The notes beneath the pieces are model-generated. The model was not told the DNA's origin and did not search any database. It was given only the letters and a program-made list of their open reading frames with translations. From Firmicutes bacterium UBA4845 (GTDB lineage Bacteria; Bacillota; Clostridia; Tissierellales; Sedimentibacteraceae), in the NCBI GenBank assembly GCA_002399975.1, contig DHER01000036.1, positions 34,904 through 98,903 of the forward strand: 64,000 bases of DNA, in the 5' to 3' direction. A program made the translations under genes and the position numbers. Positions 38,414 to 47,648 of this stretch are shown one piece after another (the stretch's first letter is position 1; each line of letters opens with the position of its first letter).

Positions 38414-39244
38414 TCAATTCAGTGCCTCATTCATGCTGCCAGTGCGGTAACCTATTATGTCGACGGCTATATAAACAAAACCCAGAGCTTTAAACCTCTC
38501 ATAAATAAAATAGCGAATATCCCTGTCCAAAAGCTTCGAATACTGCTCCTCTCCTATTTCAATGCGAGCAAGATTTCCATGATGCCTTACTCTCACTTGT
38601 TTGAATCCAGCGTCCAGAAGGATTTGCTCCGCCTTATCTATTTGCAAAAGCTTTTCTTCCGTAATACTTTCCCCGTAAGGAAAACGTGAAGAAAGGCAGG
38701 CGAAAGACTGTTTTTCCCATGTGGCAAGCTTCAGCTTTTTTGACAATGCCCTGATTTCTTCTTTTGTAAAGTTGCAGTGTCGCAGCGGACTTTTTACATT
38801 AAGCTCTGCAATTGCAAGCAGACCCGGGCGGTAATCCTTGTTGTCGTCCATATTTGAACCTTCCACAATTTCCTTCAGGCCCCGTTCATCCGCAACCCGC
38901 CTTATTTTAGTAAATAATTCCGTCTTGCATAAATAGCATCTGTTTACGGGATTTTGAGAAAAACCTTTTATATTAAGTTCTTCGGAATCAACAATGATAT
39001 GCCCAATACAGTTAGATGCACAAAAACTCTTTGCCTCCTCCAGCTCCCTCTTGGGAAAGCTGCATGACCTTGCCGTAACAGCAACTGCATTTCCCCCAAG
39101 CACATCATGAGCTGCCTTCAGCAGGAATGTGGAATCTACTCCACCTGAAAATGCTACGGCAACACTTTCCAGGCTCTCTAGATATTTTTTCAGCTCTTCG
39201 TATTTTTCATGTAATGAATCCATATATCCTCCGCTATTCTTCAA
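38414..39244 (-). CDS. larE: NPN cofactor sulfur transferase LarE
   Basis: LarE converts carboxyl groups of the pyridinium intermediate to thiocarboxylates when the nickel-pincer nucleotide cofactor is made. It is 276 aa. The ATP PP-loop is AVAFSGGVDSTFL near residue 32, and YRPGLLAIAELNVKSPL is family-specific. CYLC in NRCYLCKTELF plus the Cys in SFACLSSRFPYG suggest the [4Fe-4S] type of LarE rather than the single sacrificial-Cys type (inference from known LarE classes). Its start overlaps larC by 11 bp. Confidence 0.92.
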   Translation of the reverse strand: MKNSGGYMDSLHEKYEELKKYLESLESVAVAFSGGVDSTFLLKAAHDVLGGNAVAVTARSCSFPKRELEEAKSFCASNCIGHIIVDSEELNIKGFSQNPVNRCYLCKTELFTKIRRVADERGLKEIVEGSNMDDNKDYRPGLLAIAELNVKSPLRHCNFTKEEIRALSKKLKLATWEKQSFACLSSRFPYGESITEEKLLQIDKAEQILLDAGFKQVRVRHHGNLARIEIGEEQYSKLLDRDIRYFIYERFKALGFVYIAVDIIGYRTGSMNEALN

Positions 39245-40412
39245 TTGTTTTTATTTCGTCATACACTGCCTGAATTGGAACATTGTATCTTATGGCCGCC
39301 TTTTTTATATCCTCATATTCTCCATACTTCTTGGCAATATCTCCGCAAGATACTTTTTTAACCTTAATCTTACCGTATTTTGTGTCTGTTTCCTCATAAC
39401 TTCTGTCCATAACAGTTCTCTCAACATTTACTTTTCTGATTCCTATAGTGGAGGTTTCCGCAAAAATTATTTTTTCCAAAGTCTCAACGGTATTTTCTTC
39501 GCACAAAAACGATAGCTTTACTGCCGGCCGGCATTTCTTCATATATATAGGAGTAAAAAAAACATCAAGAGCTCCCGCGTCAAAAAGTTTTCCCATAACA
39601 TAACCCAATACTTCCCCCGCAGTATCGTCAATATTTGTTTCGGCTAAAATAATTTTCCCCAGGCAGGGGTTTTTTTTGCCTGAAATCAGTCTAAGAACAT
39701 TTGGTATAGCAAAATCCTTTAACCCCGCACCATATCCTATGGATTGGACCTCCATTTCAGGCTGTTCTCCGTATTCGTCGGCCAAAGCGGCAACAATGGC
39801 CGCTCCCGTGGGTGTTGTAAGTTCATCTTCTATTCCGTTTGAATACATTGGAATTTTACTTCCTTTTATTATTTCCAAAACTGCCGGAGCCGGAACCGGT
39901 ATCAGACCGTGCTGGCACCGAACGAATCCGGAACCGGACGGAAGCTTTGAAGCTACTATCTTGTCAATACTTAAGCTGTCAATGCAAATAGCCGTACCTA
40001 CAATGTCAACTATTGAATCAATTGCTCCCACCTCGTGAAAATGAATTTCGCCGATGGGCTTTCCGTGGACTTTTGCTTCAGCCGCCGCAACACGGCCAAA
40101 TATCTTTTTGGACAAGTACTTTACCTTATCGGATAACTGGCTTTCATCTATAATTTTTTCAATGTCCCGGAGGTTCCTGTGGTACTCGTGAGCTGCACGA
40201 ACATGATGCTCTTCATCTTCAAGTATTACATTGAAATAGGTCCCTTCAATCCCGTTTTTAATTTTCTTGCTTATTTGAATTTTATAGCCTTCAACATTTA
40301 ATTTGCCCAGTCCCTCAAGCAGCACCTTTTCATCCACACCTAAATCCAGAAATGCGCCTATGGTCATATTTCCGCTGATTCCCGAAAAACAGTCCATATA
40401 AAGTATGTTCAT
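39234..40412 (-). CDS. larC: NPN cofactor nickel-insertion protein LarC, single reading frame
   Basis: LarC inserts nickel into the pincer nucleotide in a CTP-dependent step. It is 392 aa in one uninterrupted frame. In Lactiplantibacillus plantarum the protein is made by a ribosomal frameshift joining larC1 and larC2; no shift is needed here. Landmarks are MNILYMDCFSGISGNMTIGAFLDLGV, IHFHEVGAIDSIVDIVG, ELTTPTGAAIVAALADEYG, and ETNIDDTAGEVLGYVMGKLF. It lies between larB and larE with no gap. Confidence 0.93.
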   Translation of the reverse strand: MNILYMDCFSGISGNMTIGAFLDLGVDEKVLLEGLGKLNVEGYKIQISKKIKNGIEGTYFNVILEDEEHHVRAAHEYHRNLRDIEKIIDESQLSDKVKYLSKKIFGRVAAAEAKVHGKPIGEIHFHEVGAIDSIVDIVGTAICIDSLSIDKIVASKLPSGSGFVRCQHGLIPVPAPAVLEIIKGSKIPMYSNGIEDELTTPTGAAIVAALADEYGEQPEMEVQSIGYGAGLKDFAIPNVLRLISGKKNPCLGKIILAETNIDDTAGEVLGYVMGKLFDAGALDVFFTPIYMKKCRPAVKLSFLCEENTVETLEKIIFAETSTIGIRKVNVERTVMDRSYEETDTKYGKIKVKKVSCGDIAKKYGEYEDIKKAAIRYNVPIQAVYDEIKTIEE

Positions 40413-41177
40413 TTAATTTCCTCCGTTTAGCTTATTAATCATGCTTGCCATATAACCGGCTCCGAATCCGTTATCTATGTTTAACACGCTGACTCCCGAC
40501 GCACAGGAATTCAGCATAGACAGCAAAGCCGCAACTCCGTTGAAGTTGGCTCCGTATCCTACGCTTGTGGGAACTGCCAGCACCGGTACGTCCACCAGGC
40601 CCCCGACTACGCTGGGAAGTGCTCCCTCCATGCCCGCAACACAAATTATTACATTTGCGGAGTTAATAAGGTCAAGCTTGGCAAACAGCCTGTGAATTCC
40701 CGCCACCCCCACATCATAAAGCCTGTCTACCCTGTTTCCAAGCACTTCGGCCGTAACAGCCGCTTCTTCCGCCACAGGAATATCTGCCGTTCCTCCCGTA
40801 ACAACCAGAATTTTTTTTTCAGCCTTAATTATTTCTTTTCTTCTGACAACGATAATCCTTGCCAAATCATAATATTCCGCATCATCTGTTATCGCGCGAA
40901 CACTTTCATACACTTCATTGCCTGCTCTTGTGGCCAGAATATTGTTTTCCCCGGACTCCAGCATTCTGGATATTATTCCGTTTATTTGCTCCAGGGATTT
41001 TCCCTGGCAAAATATCACCTCTGGATATCCGTTTCTGAGTGCCCTGTGGTTGTCAAGTTTGGCATAATTGCCGATTTCACTGAACGGAAATTCTTTTAAC
41101 TGTTCTACCGCGGCATCAACCGATATCTCGTCATTTTTAACTTTTTTCAAAAGACTTTTCAGACTGTCTTTATCCAT
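40413..41177 (-). CDS. larB: NPN cofactor biosynthesis carboxylase LarB
   Basis: LarB carboxylates nicotinic acid adenine dinucleotide, the first step to the nickel-pincer cofactor. I chose the ATG at 41177, 6 nt after AGGAGG, giving 254 aa, the usual size; a longer upstream frame (to 41231) is unlikely. The C-terminal PurE-like domain has VVTGGTADIPVAEEAAVTAE near residue 128, VAGMEGALPSVVGGLVDVPV, and PTSVGYGANFNGVAALLSMLNSCA. It is the first gene of larB-larC-larE. Confidence 0.93.
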   Translation of the reverse strand: MDKDSLKSLLKKVKNDEISVDAAVEQLKEFPFSEIGNYAKLDNHRALRNGYPEVIFCQGKSLEQINGIISRMLESGENNILATRAGNEVYESVRAITDDAEYYDLARIIVVRRKEIIKAEKKILVVTGGTADIPVAEEAAVTAEVLGNRVDRLYDVGVAGIHRLFAKLDLINSANVIICVAGMEGALPSVVGGLVDVPVLAVPTSVGYGANFNGVAALLSMLNSCASGVSVLNIDNGFGAGYMASMINKLNGGN

Positions 41178-41374
41178 CATGTCCCTCCTGCAATTTACGT
41201 TGCTTCTTCTAAACCAACTTCCTCCGCACAATCTCTCGCACGATTAAACATCGCCAATCCATGTAATGTAAATAATATATTTAATTTTTAAAATTTGCAA
41301 TCTTTATTAAAAAAATGGATTTCCCGCACGTAAGTTTCGATAGCTGCAATTTAATTGCCAAGCGACATACTTTT

Positions 41375-42138
41375 TTAATATCTATTTTTTACATAATCAC
41401 CAATTCTTCTTATTGCTTCTTTTAAGTTTTCATCGGAATTTGCAAATACCAAACGCAGGTACCCTTCTCCCATCTTGCCGAAAGCGGAGCCCGGCACTAC
41501 TACGACTCTTGCTTTTTCCACGAGTTCTTCGGCAAACTCCTGGGATGTTTTGCCGAAAGATTTAATATTGGCAAAAGCATAAAAACTTCCCGGTGATTTT
41601 TTACAGCTTATTCCGGGTATATTGTTCAACCCGTCTATCAGTATATCCCGCCTCCTGGAGTATTCCTCTATCATCTTACGTACCGCATCCTGAGGACCGG
41701 TTATAGCCTCAATGGCAGCTCTTTGTGTAAAAGTGGATACACACGAAACAATTCCTTCCTGCAGCTTCGGCATATTGGATATGATATCCCTGCTGCCAAC
41801 TACATAGCCGATTCTCCATCCTGTCATTGCATGTGACTTCGACAGGCTGTTCAATATTAACACCCTGTCTCTGACTTCCGGCACCTGTGCTATACTGAAA
41901 TAATCCATATTATCGAATATAAGCTTATCGTATACTTCGTCAGAATATACTAATAAGTCATATTTTTTAACTATATCGGCAATCTTAATAATTTCATCCT
42001 TCTTTAAAACCGAGCCTAAGAGATTGCTTGGCGAATTCAGCAAAATGGCTTTTGTTCACCAACCGTAAGCTTAAGGTCAAACATTTTTCTTATTCCTGAA
42101 GCAGGATAAGATTTAGCAATATTAGATAAATAATTCAT
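41375..42138 (-). pseudogene. Class I/II aminotransferase with large internal deletion
   Basis: The ATG at 42138 behind GGAGG opens a normal aspartate-aminotransferase-type N-terminus (NIAKSYPASGIRKMFDL) that reaches LTVGE and then hits TGA near 42039. At that point the sequence jumps to TKAILLNSPSN in another frame, which normally lies well over 100 residues later. The C-terminal half is intact in frame, with the PLP lysine in SLSKSHAMTGWRIGYV. The protein would lack much of the PLP domain, so the gene is almost certainly dead, unless the deletion is an assembly artefact. Confidence 0.85.
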
Positions 42139-42218
42139 TTAATCCTCCATTTCTTAATTACTTAGAAACTTAACATATTTATTACCAGCGGATAACAAGT
42201 CCCATTATTTATATTGTT

Positions 42219-45200
42219 CTATATTGATTCCGTTGCAGATTTCAATCCAGCCATTTCTGCATATTTCATATATCTGTATTTGGCATCTTTTTCAGCTTTT
42301 GCAAATAACTCATCAGCCTGTTCAGGCAGAAGTTTATATAAAGACGCATACCTTACTTCACTCATTAGAAATTCTTTAAATGATTTTGTAGGTTCTTTAG
42401 AATCTAACGTAAATGGATTCTTGCCTTCCTTTTCAAGCAGAGGGTTATAGCGGTACAATTGCCAATATCCTGATTCCACAGCTTCTTTCTCATGGGTTTG
42501 TGATTTTCCCATACCTGCTTTTATTCCATGATTTATACATGGTGAATAAGCAATTATCAATGATGGACCAGGATAATTTTCCGCTTCTATCATTGCCTTC
42601 AGGCACTGATTTTTATCTGCTCCCATTGCTATTTGAGCAACATATACATACCCATAACTCATGGCCATCACACCTAAATCCTTTTTTCTGGTTCTCTTGC
42701 CGCTTGCAGCAAATTCTGCTATAGCTGCAGTAGGAGTAGCCTTTGACGACTGTCCTCCTGTATTTGAATAAACTTCCGTATCAAACACAAGCACATTTAC
42801 ATTTTCTCCTGACGCCAGTACATGGTCTAATCCTCCGTAACCGATGTCATAAGCCCAGCCGTCTCCACCGAATATCCAATGTGACCTTTTAACAAAATAA
42901 TCCTTGTTATCGTAAATTTCATTTAAAAGCTTATCATTTCCTTTTTCTTTTTCCAGTACTGCCACAAGACTGTCAGCTCTATCCCTGGTGCCTTCAGAAT
43001 CATCAAATCCGTCTATCCATTCTTGCAATGCTTTCTTTACTGTTCCTGATGCTTTGCCTTCAACAGCCTCAATTACTCTGGATTTTGTCGTATCTCTTAT
43101 TTTCTGAACACCCAGGTACATTCCGAACCCATATTCAGCATTATCTTCAAACAGTGAGAATCCCCATGACGGGCCGTGTCCTTTTTCATCAGTTGTATAT
43201 GATACCTGTGGTGAACCACCCCAAACGGTTGAGCATCCTGCCGCATTGGAAATCATCATTCTGTTTCCAAATAGCTGTGTAACTAGTTTTGCATATGGAG
43301 TTTCTCCGCATCCTGCACATGCTCCGGAAAATTCCTGTAATGGTTTTTTAAACTGGCTTCCCTTGACAGTCTTTGCCACATTCTGTGGAACTTCCTTGGG
43401 GATTATATCCTTCGCGAAATTCCAGTCCTTAATATACTGTTCTCTGTTTGGCGCCAATGGCTTCATTTCTATGGCTTTCCCCTTGGCAGGGCATATATTC
43501 ACACAGCTTCCGCATCCTGTGCAGTCCTGTGCAGATATTGCCAAATGAAATTTCATGTCTTTAAAACCGATTGCATCAACATTTTTTAGTCTTTCAGGAG
43601 CATTTTTCATTTCTTCTTTTGTAAGAAGTGTCGGCCTTATAACTGCATGAGGGCATACAAATGAACATTGGTTGCACTGGATGCACTTATTTGAATCCCA
43701 CAGGGGAACGTCAATTGCTATTTCTCTTTTTTCCCATGCTGTAACACCAAGTGGGAACGAACCGTCTTCTCTATCTGTAAAGGTGCTTACCGGAAGTTTA
43801 TCCCCTTCCTGCCTGTTCATTGGGAATATGACTTTTTCAACAAATTCAGGTACTTCGGCATTTTTATCATCGCTCCTATCCTGTACTGTCTTCCATGATT
43901 TTGGAACGTTAACTTTTTTCATGCTGTCAAATCCCTTGTCTATAGCCTGAAAGTTCATGTCAACTATATTCTGACCTTTATTGCCATATGATTTTTCAAC
44001 TTCTTTTTTTAGGTATTTTGAAACATCTTCAACCGATATAATTTCTGCAAGCTTGAAAAATGCAGCCTGCATTACCATGTTGATTCTTCCGCCAAGCCCC
44101 ACTTCTCTTGCAATATCAACTGCATCTATTATATAAAATTCTACGTCATTATTAGCTATTTTCTGTTTTAGAGATGCAGGAAGATGTTTATCCAGCTCTT
44201 CTTCACTCCAGATGCAGTTAAGCAAAAATTTACCACCTTTTTTTATTCCTGACAACAGGTCATACTTATTTACATATGCCTGATTATGGCATGCAATAAA
44301 GTCTGCTCTGTTGATTGCATATGGTTCTTTAATGGGAGATTTCCCGAATCTAAGGTGTGAAATTGTAAGCCCTCCGGATTTTTTAGCATCATATTCAAAA
44401 TAAGCCTGAGCATAAAAATCTGTATTGTCTCCGATTATTTTAATTGCCGATTTATTAGCGCTTACAGTCCCATCGGAACCATATCCCCAGAATTTGCAGG
44501 CGATTGTTCCTTCAGGTGTCGGGTCGATGCTTTCTTTGCTGACAGGCAGGGATTTATGTGTCACGTCATCTACTATGCTTACGGTAAAATCATTTTTAGG
44601 ACTGTCAAGCTTCAAATTGCTAAATACGGCCAAGGCATCATCCGGTTTGAAATCTTTTGATCCTAAACCATATCTTCCTCCTACAATCATTGGAGCTTTT
44701 TCAGCATTGTAAAATGCATTTTTAACATCAAGGTACAACGGTTCTCCATTAGAACCCGGTTCTTTTGTTCTGTCCAGAACAGCTATTTTCTTAACTGTCT
44801 TCGGAATCTGGCTGAGCATAAATTCAGCATTAAAAGGTCTGTAAAGATGGACTTCAAGCAGACCTACTTTCCCTCCTTTATTATTAAGATAATCCACAAC
44901 TTCACTTATAGTTTCACAGCCTGAGCCCATTGCAATAATTATGTTTTCTGCATCTTCATCGCCGTAATAGTTAAACAGCTTGTAATTTCTGCCTGTAAGT
45001 TTATTGATTTTATCCATGTATGACTGAACAATTTCAGGAACCGCATCATGAAATTTATTTATTGACTCCCTTAATTGAAAGAATACATCCGGATTCTGGG
45101 TAGTTCCTCGCAAAACAGGATGATTAGGACTAAGGGAATGATTCCTGAATAATTTAACTGCATCATAATCAGCAAGTTTAGCTAATTCTTCATATTCCAA

Positions 45201-45758
45201 AACTTCAATTTTTTGTACTTCATGGGATGTTCTAAATCCATCGAAAAAGTGCAGCACCGGAAGCCTTGATTTTATAGAACTTAAATGAGCAACTGCTGCC
45301 AGGTCCATAGCTTGCTGAACGCTGCTTGAAGCTAATAAGGTAAATCCTGTTTGCCTTGTTGCCATAACATCCTGGTGATCTCCGAATATACTTAGAGAAT
45401 TAGATGCCAGGGAACGAGCACTTACGTGAAATACTGCTGGTAACAATTCTCCTGCTATCTTGTACATATTCGGAATCATCAGCAACAGTCCCTGTGAAGC
45501 CGTATATGTTGATGTAAGTGCACCTGACTGCAATGCACCATGCAGCGTTCCGGCAGCTCCTCCTTCTGACTGCATTTCTTTTACCAGTACTGTTTCTCCG
45601 AAAATATTCTTTTTACCTGCTGCTGACCACTTGTCGACCATTTCAGCCATAGGCGATGATGGTGTTATTGGATATATCGCTGCAACGTCTGTAAAAGCAT
45701 AGGAAGCATAGGCTGCAGCCGTATTTCCATCCATTGTTTGAGTTCTGCGCTTCGTCAT
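42219..45758 (-). CDS. nifJ: Pyruvate:ferredoxin (flavodoxin) oxidoreductase, single chain
   Basis: A 1179-aa enzyme that oxidises pyruvate to acetyl-CoA and CO2 with reduction of ferredoxin, or runs in reverse in acetogens. Domains in order: TPP pyrimidine domain (ITPSSPMAEMVDKW near residue 31), CoA-contact domain, gamma domain, two [4Fe-4S] ferredoxin motifs (CIQCNQCSFVCPH near residue 690; CTGCGSCVNICPAKG near residue 746), and the C-terminal TPP/Mg domain (GGDGWAYDIGYGGLDHVL, VYSNTGGQSSKATPT). It has its own sigma-54-type promoter and upstream activator site, unusual for this enzyme. Confidence 0.97.
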   Translation of the reverse strand: MTKRRTQTMDGNTAAAYASYAFTDVAAIYPITPSSPMAEMVDKWSAAGKKNIFGETVLVKEMQSEGGAAGTLHGALQSGALTSTYTASQGLLLMIPNMYKIAGELLPAVFHVSARSLASNSLSIFGDHQDVMATRQTGFTLLASSSVQQAMDLAAVAHLSSIKSRLPVLHFFDGFRTSHEVQKIEVLEYEELAKLADYDAVKLFRNHSLSPNHPVLRGTTQNPDVFFQLRESINKFHDAVPEIVQSYMDKINKLTGRNYKLFNYYGDEDAENIIIAMGSGCETISEVVDYLNNKGGKVGLLEVHLYRPFNAEFMLSQIPKTVKKIAVLDRTKEPGSNGEPLYLDVKNAFYNAEKAPMIVGGRYGLGSKDFKPDDALAVFSNLKLDSPKNDFTVSIVDDVTHKSLPVSKESIDPTPEGTIACKFWGYGSDGTVSANKSAIKIIGDNTDFYAQAYFEYDAKKSGGLTISHLRFGKSPIKEPYAINRADFIACHNQAYVNKYDLLSGIKKGGKFLLNCIWSEEELDKHLPASLKQKIANNDVEFYIIDAVDIAREVGLGGRINMVMQAAFFKLAEIISVEDVSKYLKKEVEKSYGNKGQNIVDMNFQAIDKGFDSMKKVNVPKSWKTVQDRSDDKNAEVPEFVEKVIFPMNRQEGDKLPVSTFTDREDGSFPLGVTAWEKREIAIDVPLWDSNKCIQCNQCSFVCPHAVIRPTLLTKEEMKNAPERLKNVDAIGFKDMKFHLAISAQDCTGCGSCVNICPAKGKAIEMKPLAPNREQYIKDWNFAKDIIPKEVPQNVAKTVKGSQFKKPLQEFSGACAGCGETPYAKLVTQLFGNRMMISNAAGCSTVWGGSPQVSYTTDEKGHGPSWGFSLFEDNAEYGFGMYLGVQKIRDTTKSRVIEAVEGKASGTVKKALQEWIDGFDDSEGTRDRADSLVAVLEKEKGNDKLLNEIYDNKDYFVKRSHWIFGGDGWAYDIGYGGLDHVLASGENVNVLVFDTEVYSNTGGQSSKATPTAAIAEFAASGKRTRKKDLGVMAMSYGYVYVAQIAMGADKNQCLKAMIEAENYPGPSLIIAYSPCINHGIKAGMGKSQTHEKEAVESGYWQLYRYNPLLEKEGKNPFTLDSKEPTKSFKEFLMSEVRYASLYKLLPEQADELFAKAEKDAKYRYMKYAEMAGLKSATESI

Positions 45759-45925
45759 TTTAATCTCCTTTTTACTTTATAATAAAATAATAAATTAATT
45801 AATAACTATTAGTAAATCTTGCAAAATATATTGCTTATTCATATAGTCATAGTGATGTATTGCTAAACATTAATTTTTACCCACGGGGTTAAATAAATTT
45901 TGTATGTATTAATACATTAATAAAT

Positions 45926-45942
45926 AGCATAATCCATGCCAA
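45926..45942 (-). promoter_or_regulatory. Sigma-54 (-24/-12) promoter of nifJ
   Basis: The minus strand reads TTGGCATGGATTATGCT, with GG and GC separated by exactly 10 bp, matching the sigma-54 consensus TGGCAC-N5-TTGC. Confidence 0.75.
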
Positions 45943-46058
45943 CTTTTTTGTTTTAGCTTAAATAATTTATACATTCGCTAAAAACAAGTAATTTGCTTAT
46001 TTTTTTCATATCATCATTTTACTAATAATAAATCATTTGTCTTTTAAATTAATTCTAT

Positions 46059-46095
46059 CGTTGCATCAATGCTCTTTTGTTGCACTTTCGCAACA
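46059..46095. promoter_or_regulatory. Sigma-54 activator binding sites upstream of nifJ
   Basis: A perfect 18-bp site TGTTGC-ACTTTC-GCAACA lies at 46078-46095. A degenerate one (CGTTGC-ATCAAT-GCTCTT) sits 19 bp away at 46059-46076. They are about 120-170 bp upstream of the -24/-12 promoter, the usual enhancer distance. Confidence 0.7.
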
Positions 46096-46106
46096 CAACA
46101 AAATAA

Positions 46107-46141
46107 AAACCATGAAATGTAATAATATTACATCATGGTTT
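46107..46141 (-). terminator. Terminator after the unknown gene cluster
   Basis: AAACCATG...ATGTAAT pairs with ATTACAT...CATGGTTT with a small bulge. On the minus strand it is followed by TTTTTATTTTG. It lies 17 bp past the last gene of the cluster. Confidence 0.75.
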
Positions 46142-46157
46142 GTTCCAAAACTATTAA

Positions 46158-46742
46158 TTATATTATTTCAGACTGTTTTTCAAAACTATCAGAAACATAT
46201 ATACCACCACAGCTTAAAGTTCCACTTCCATCTAGAACAACTATGTAAAGATCTGTAAAAGAATCTAATTGTTTAATGATATCATCAATAATTAAAGTAT
46301 TATTTTTTTTTCTTTTTATTATGTTGTTTATTATTTTTACGCCATCATCATATGTTCCTTTATAAGCAATACCAGGACCTCCTGCCATAGCAATCATATA
46401 TAGACCAGATAAAATTTCCTCTATTTCCCCATCAGATGATTGATTATCCTCAAAAAGATTGCCTATTATTCCGCCTGTATTATTTATAACACCTTCTATA
46501 AATATTGAAGCACCTAAAACAATTATCCAATCTGGAGATAATTGTTTTAATGAATCTGCTAAAATTACATCTATTAAGTATTCATCTTTTGAAAAACCCA
46601 ATTTTATATCCTTTATTTGGGCATAACTTTCAATTGCTTCTCTTTTTCTTCCTTTAGGACATATGCCTCCAATTAATATAGTACAACCATCTAAAGAGCA
46701 TGTTTTTAATAAAAAAGTTTCTAGTAACAAAATATCCTTCAT
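46158..46742 (-). CDS. Protein of unknown function, last gene of the sigma-54 cluster
   Basis: I do not recognise this protein. I prefer the ATG at 46742 (MKDILLLETF, 194 aa), with AAGGG 7 nt upstream, over an ATG 30 nt earlier. Hydrophobic strands alternate with helices (CTILIGGICPKGRK, WIIVLGASIFIEGVINN, GLYMIAMAGGPGIAYKG). The C-terminal segment LYIVVLDGSGTLSCGGIYVSD has a Ser-Cys after a glycine-rich turn, which could be a processing or active site, but this is speculation. It follows the MoeA-like gene with almost no gap. Confidence 0.7.
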   Translation of the reverse strand: MKDILLLETFLLKTCSLDGCTILIGGICPKGRKREAIESYAQIKDIKLGFSKDEYLIDVILADSLKQLSPDWIIVLGASIFIEGVINNTGGIIGNLFEDNQSSDGEIEEILSGLYMIAMAGGPGIAYKGTYDDGVKIINNIIKRKKNNTLIIDDIIKQLDSFTDLYIVVLDGSGTLSCGGIYVSDSFEKQSEII

Positions 46743-46771
46743 ATAATTACCCTTAAAATTTTCATAGATCA

Positions 46772-47290
46772 TTAAATAGAACCATATTGCATTTTTACCG
46801 CTTCAGACATTTTAGCATTAATTATCTGTAAGTTATTACTATCTTCTATATATGCATTTTTAAATGCTTCGATTGCAGCTTTAGCTTCTTTATATGGACC
46901 AGGTACATTTAAAATTATTGTTTTATTTTTGATGCCACATATTAATTTACTCCATAAATGACCATTTTTACCGTAAAGCTCAGTTGAGTATTTAACATCT
47001 AATAGCAAATCCAAAGATGAATGAGTAAAATCTTTCCCCAAAGTAGAACTGTATCTATGGCCTCCACCTGAACCACCTATCAGAACAATTAAATCTACCT
47101 CTTTTTCAATATATCTTTTTATACAGTTAGTAATTATATCTTCATTATCTATTAAAGGTTCATTTCTAATAATATTGCAATTACCATTTATATTTAATAA
47201 AACTTGCATAATCATCGGACTATCCGTATCTAATATTATGCCAGATTTTAATTCATCACCTGTAGGTATAATAACCGCTCTGCTAATCAA
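46772..47290 (-). CDS. MoeA/MogA-like (molybdopterin-binding fold) protein, unassigned function
   Basis: A 172-aa protein with the pattern of the MoCF-binding fold: IPTGDELKSGIILDTDSPM at the N-terminus, then a strand ending VLIGGSGGGHRYSS near residue 75, then IILNVPGPYKEAKAAIEAF near residue 127, matching the GDE, GG-S-G and PG-P elements of MoeA and MogA. It is too short for MoeA and has GGGH in place of the usual GG-S-G-D. The TTG start (AGGTGG 7 nt upstream) overlaps the stop of the preceding gene. In this context it may bind a nucleotide cofactor other than molybdopterin (inference). Confidence 0.65.
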   Translation of the reverse strand: MISRAVIIPTGDELKSGIILDTDSPMIMQVLLNINGNCNIIRNEPLIDNEDIITNCIKRYIEKEVDLIVLIGGSGGGHRYSSTLGKDFTHSSLDLLLDVKYSTELYGKNGHLWSKLICGIKNKTIILNVPGPYKEAKAAIEAFKNAYIEDSNNLQIINAKMSEAVKMQYGSI

Positions 47291-47648
47291 TTAAATTCCA
47301 CCTTTCTCCCCTACATCCATTTTCCACATATTCTGGTATTGAGTTTATATCTACACTTTTTATTTTTTTAACTGATGAAAGTTTTGTAACATCGGATACA
47401 CTAATTCCTTCAGCTAAAGCTATAATTTTAATTATGCCATTTTCTTCACGTAAAACATCTCCTTCTTCAATACCATATACATCCATTTCTATAGAATTTC
47501 CTGTTACACCAATTACTCTAGTCATACTCTTTAACTTATCTTGTAAGAGTTCTTCCAATTGCTGTATGTTTAAACCTTTAACATTTACCCCTTCAATTTT
47601 TACTACTGTTTTATCTACCTGTACAATGACTTTAGTATCATTCTGCAT
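47283..47648 (-). CDS. Small protein of unknown function in the sigma-54 cluster
   Basis: A 121-aa protein from the ATG at 47648 (MQNDTKVIVQVDKT), which has AAAGGAG upstream and overlaps the end of a tiny ORF. The first half is predicted beta-rich (TKVIVQVDKTVVKIEGVNVKG), the middle has NSIEMDVYGIEEGDVLREENGIIKI, and it ends ENGCRGERWNLID with a single conserved-looking Cys-Arg-Gly. No family is recognised. It is tightly coupled to the next gene (8-bp overlap), so the products may act together. Confidence 0.65.
   Translation of the reverse strand: MQNDTKVIVQVDKTVVKIEGVNVKGLNIQQLEELLQDKLKSMTRVIGVTGNSIEMDVYGIEEGDVLREENGIIKIIALAEGISVSDVTKLSSVKKIKSVDINSIPEYVENGCRGERWNLID

Larger units (their letters stand above)
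45759..46157. other. 399-bp regulatory region upstream of nifJ
   Basis: AT-rich and gene-free. It holds the sigma-54 promoter (45926-45942), the palindromic activator site (46078-46095) with a weaker neighbour (46059-46076), and the terminator of the upstream gene cluster (46107-46141). About 165 nt of leader separate the promoter from nifJ. Confidence 0.75.

Noticed and set aside
47638..47640. TGA ending the 32-aa ORF as a selenocysteine codon
   Set aside because: The frame beyond it conflicts with the well-supported start of the next gene, and no SECIS-like hairpin is apparent.
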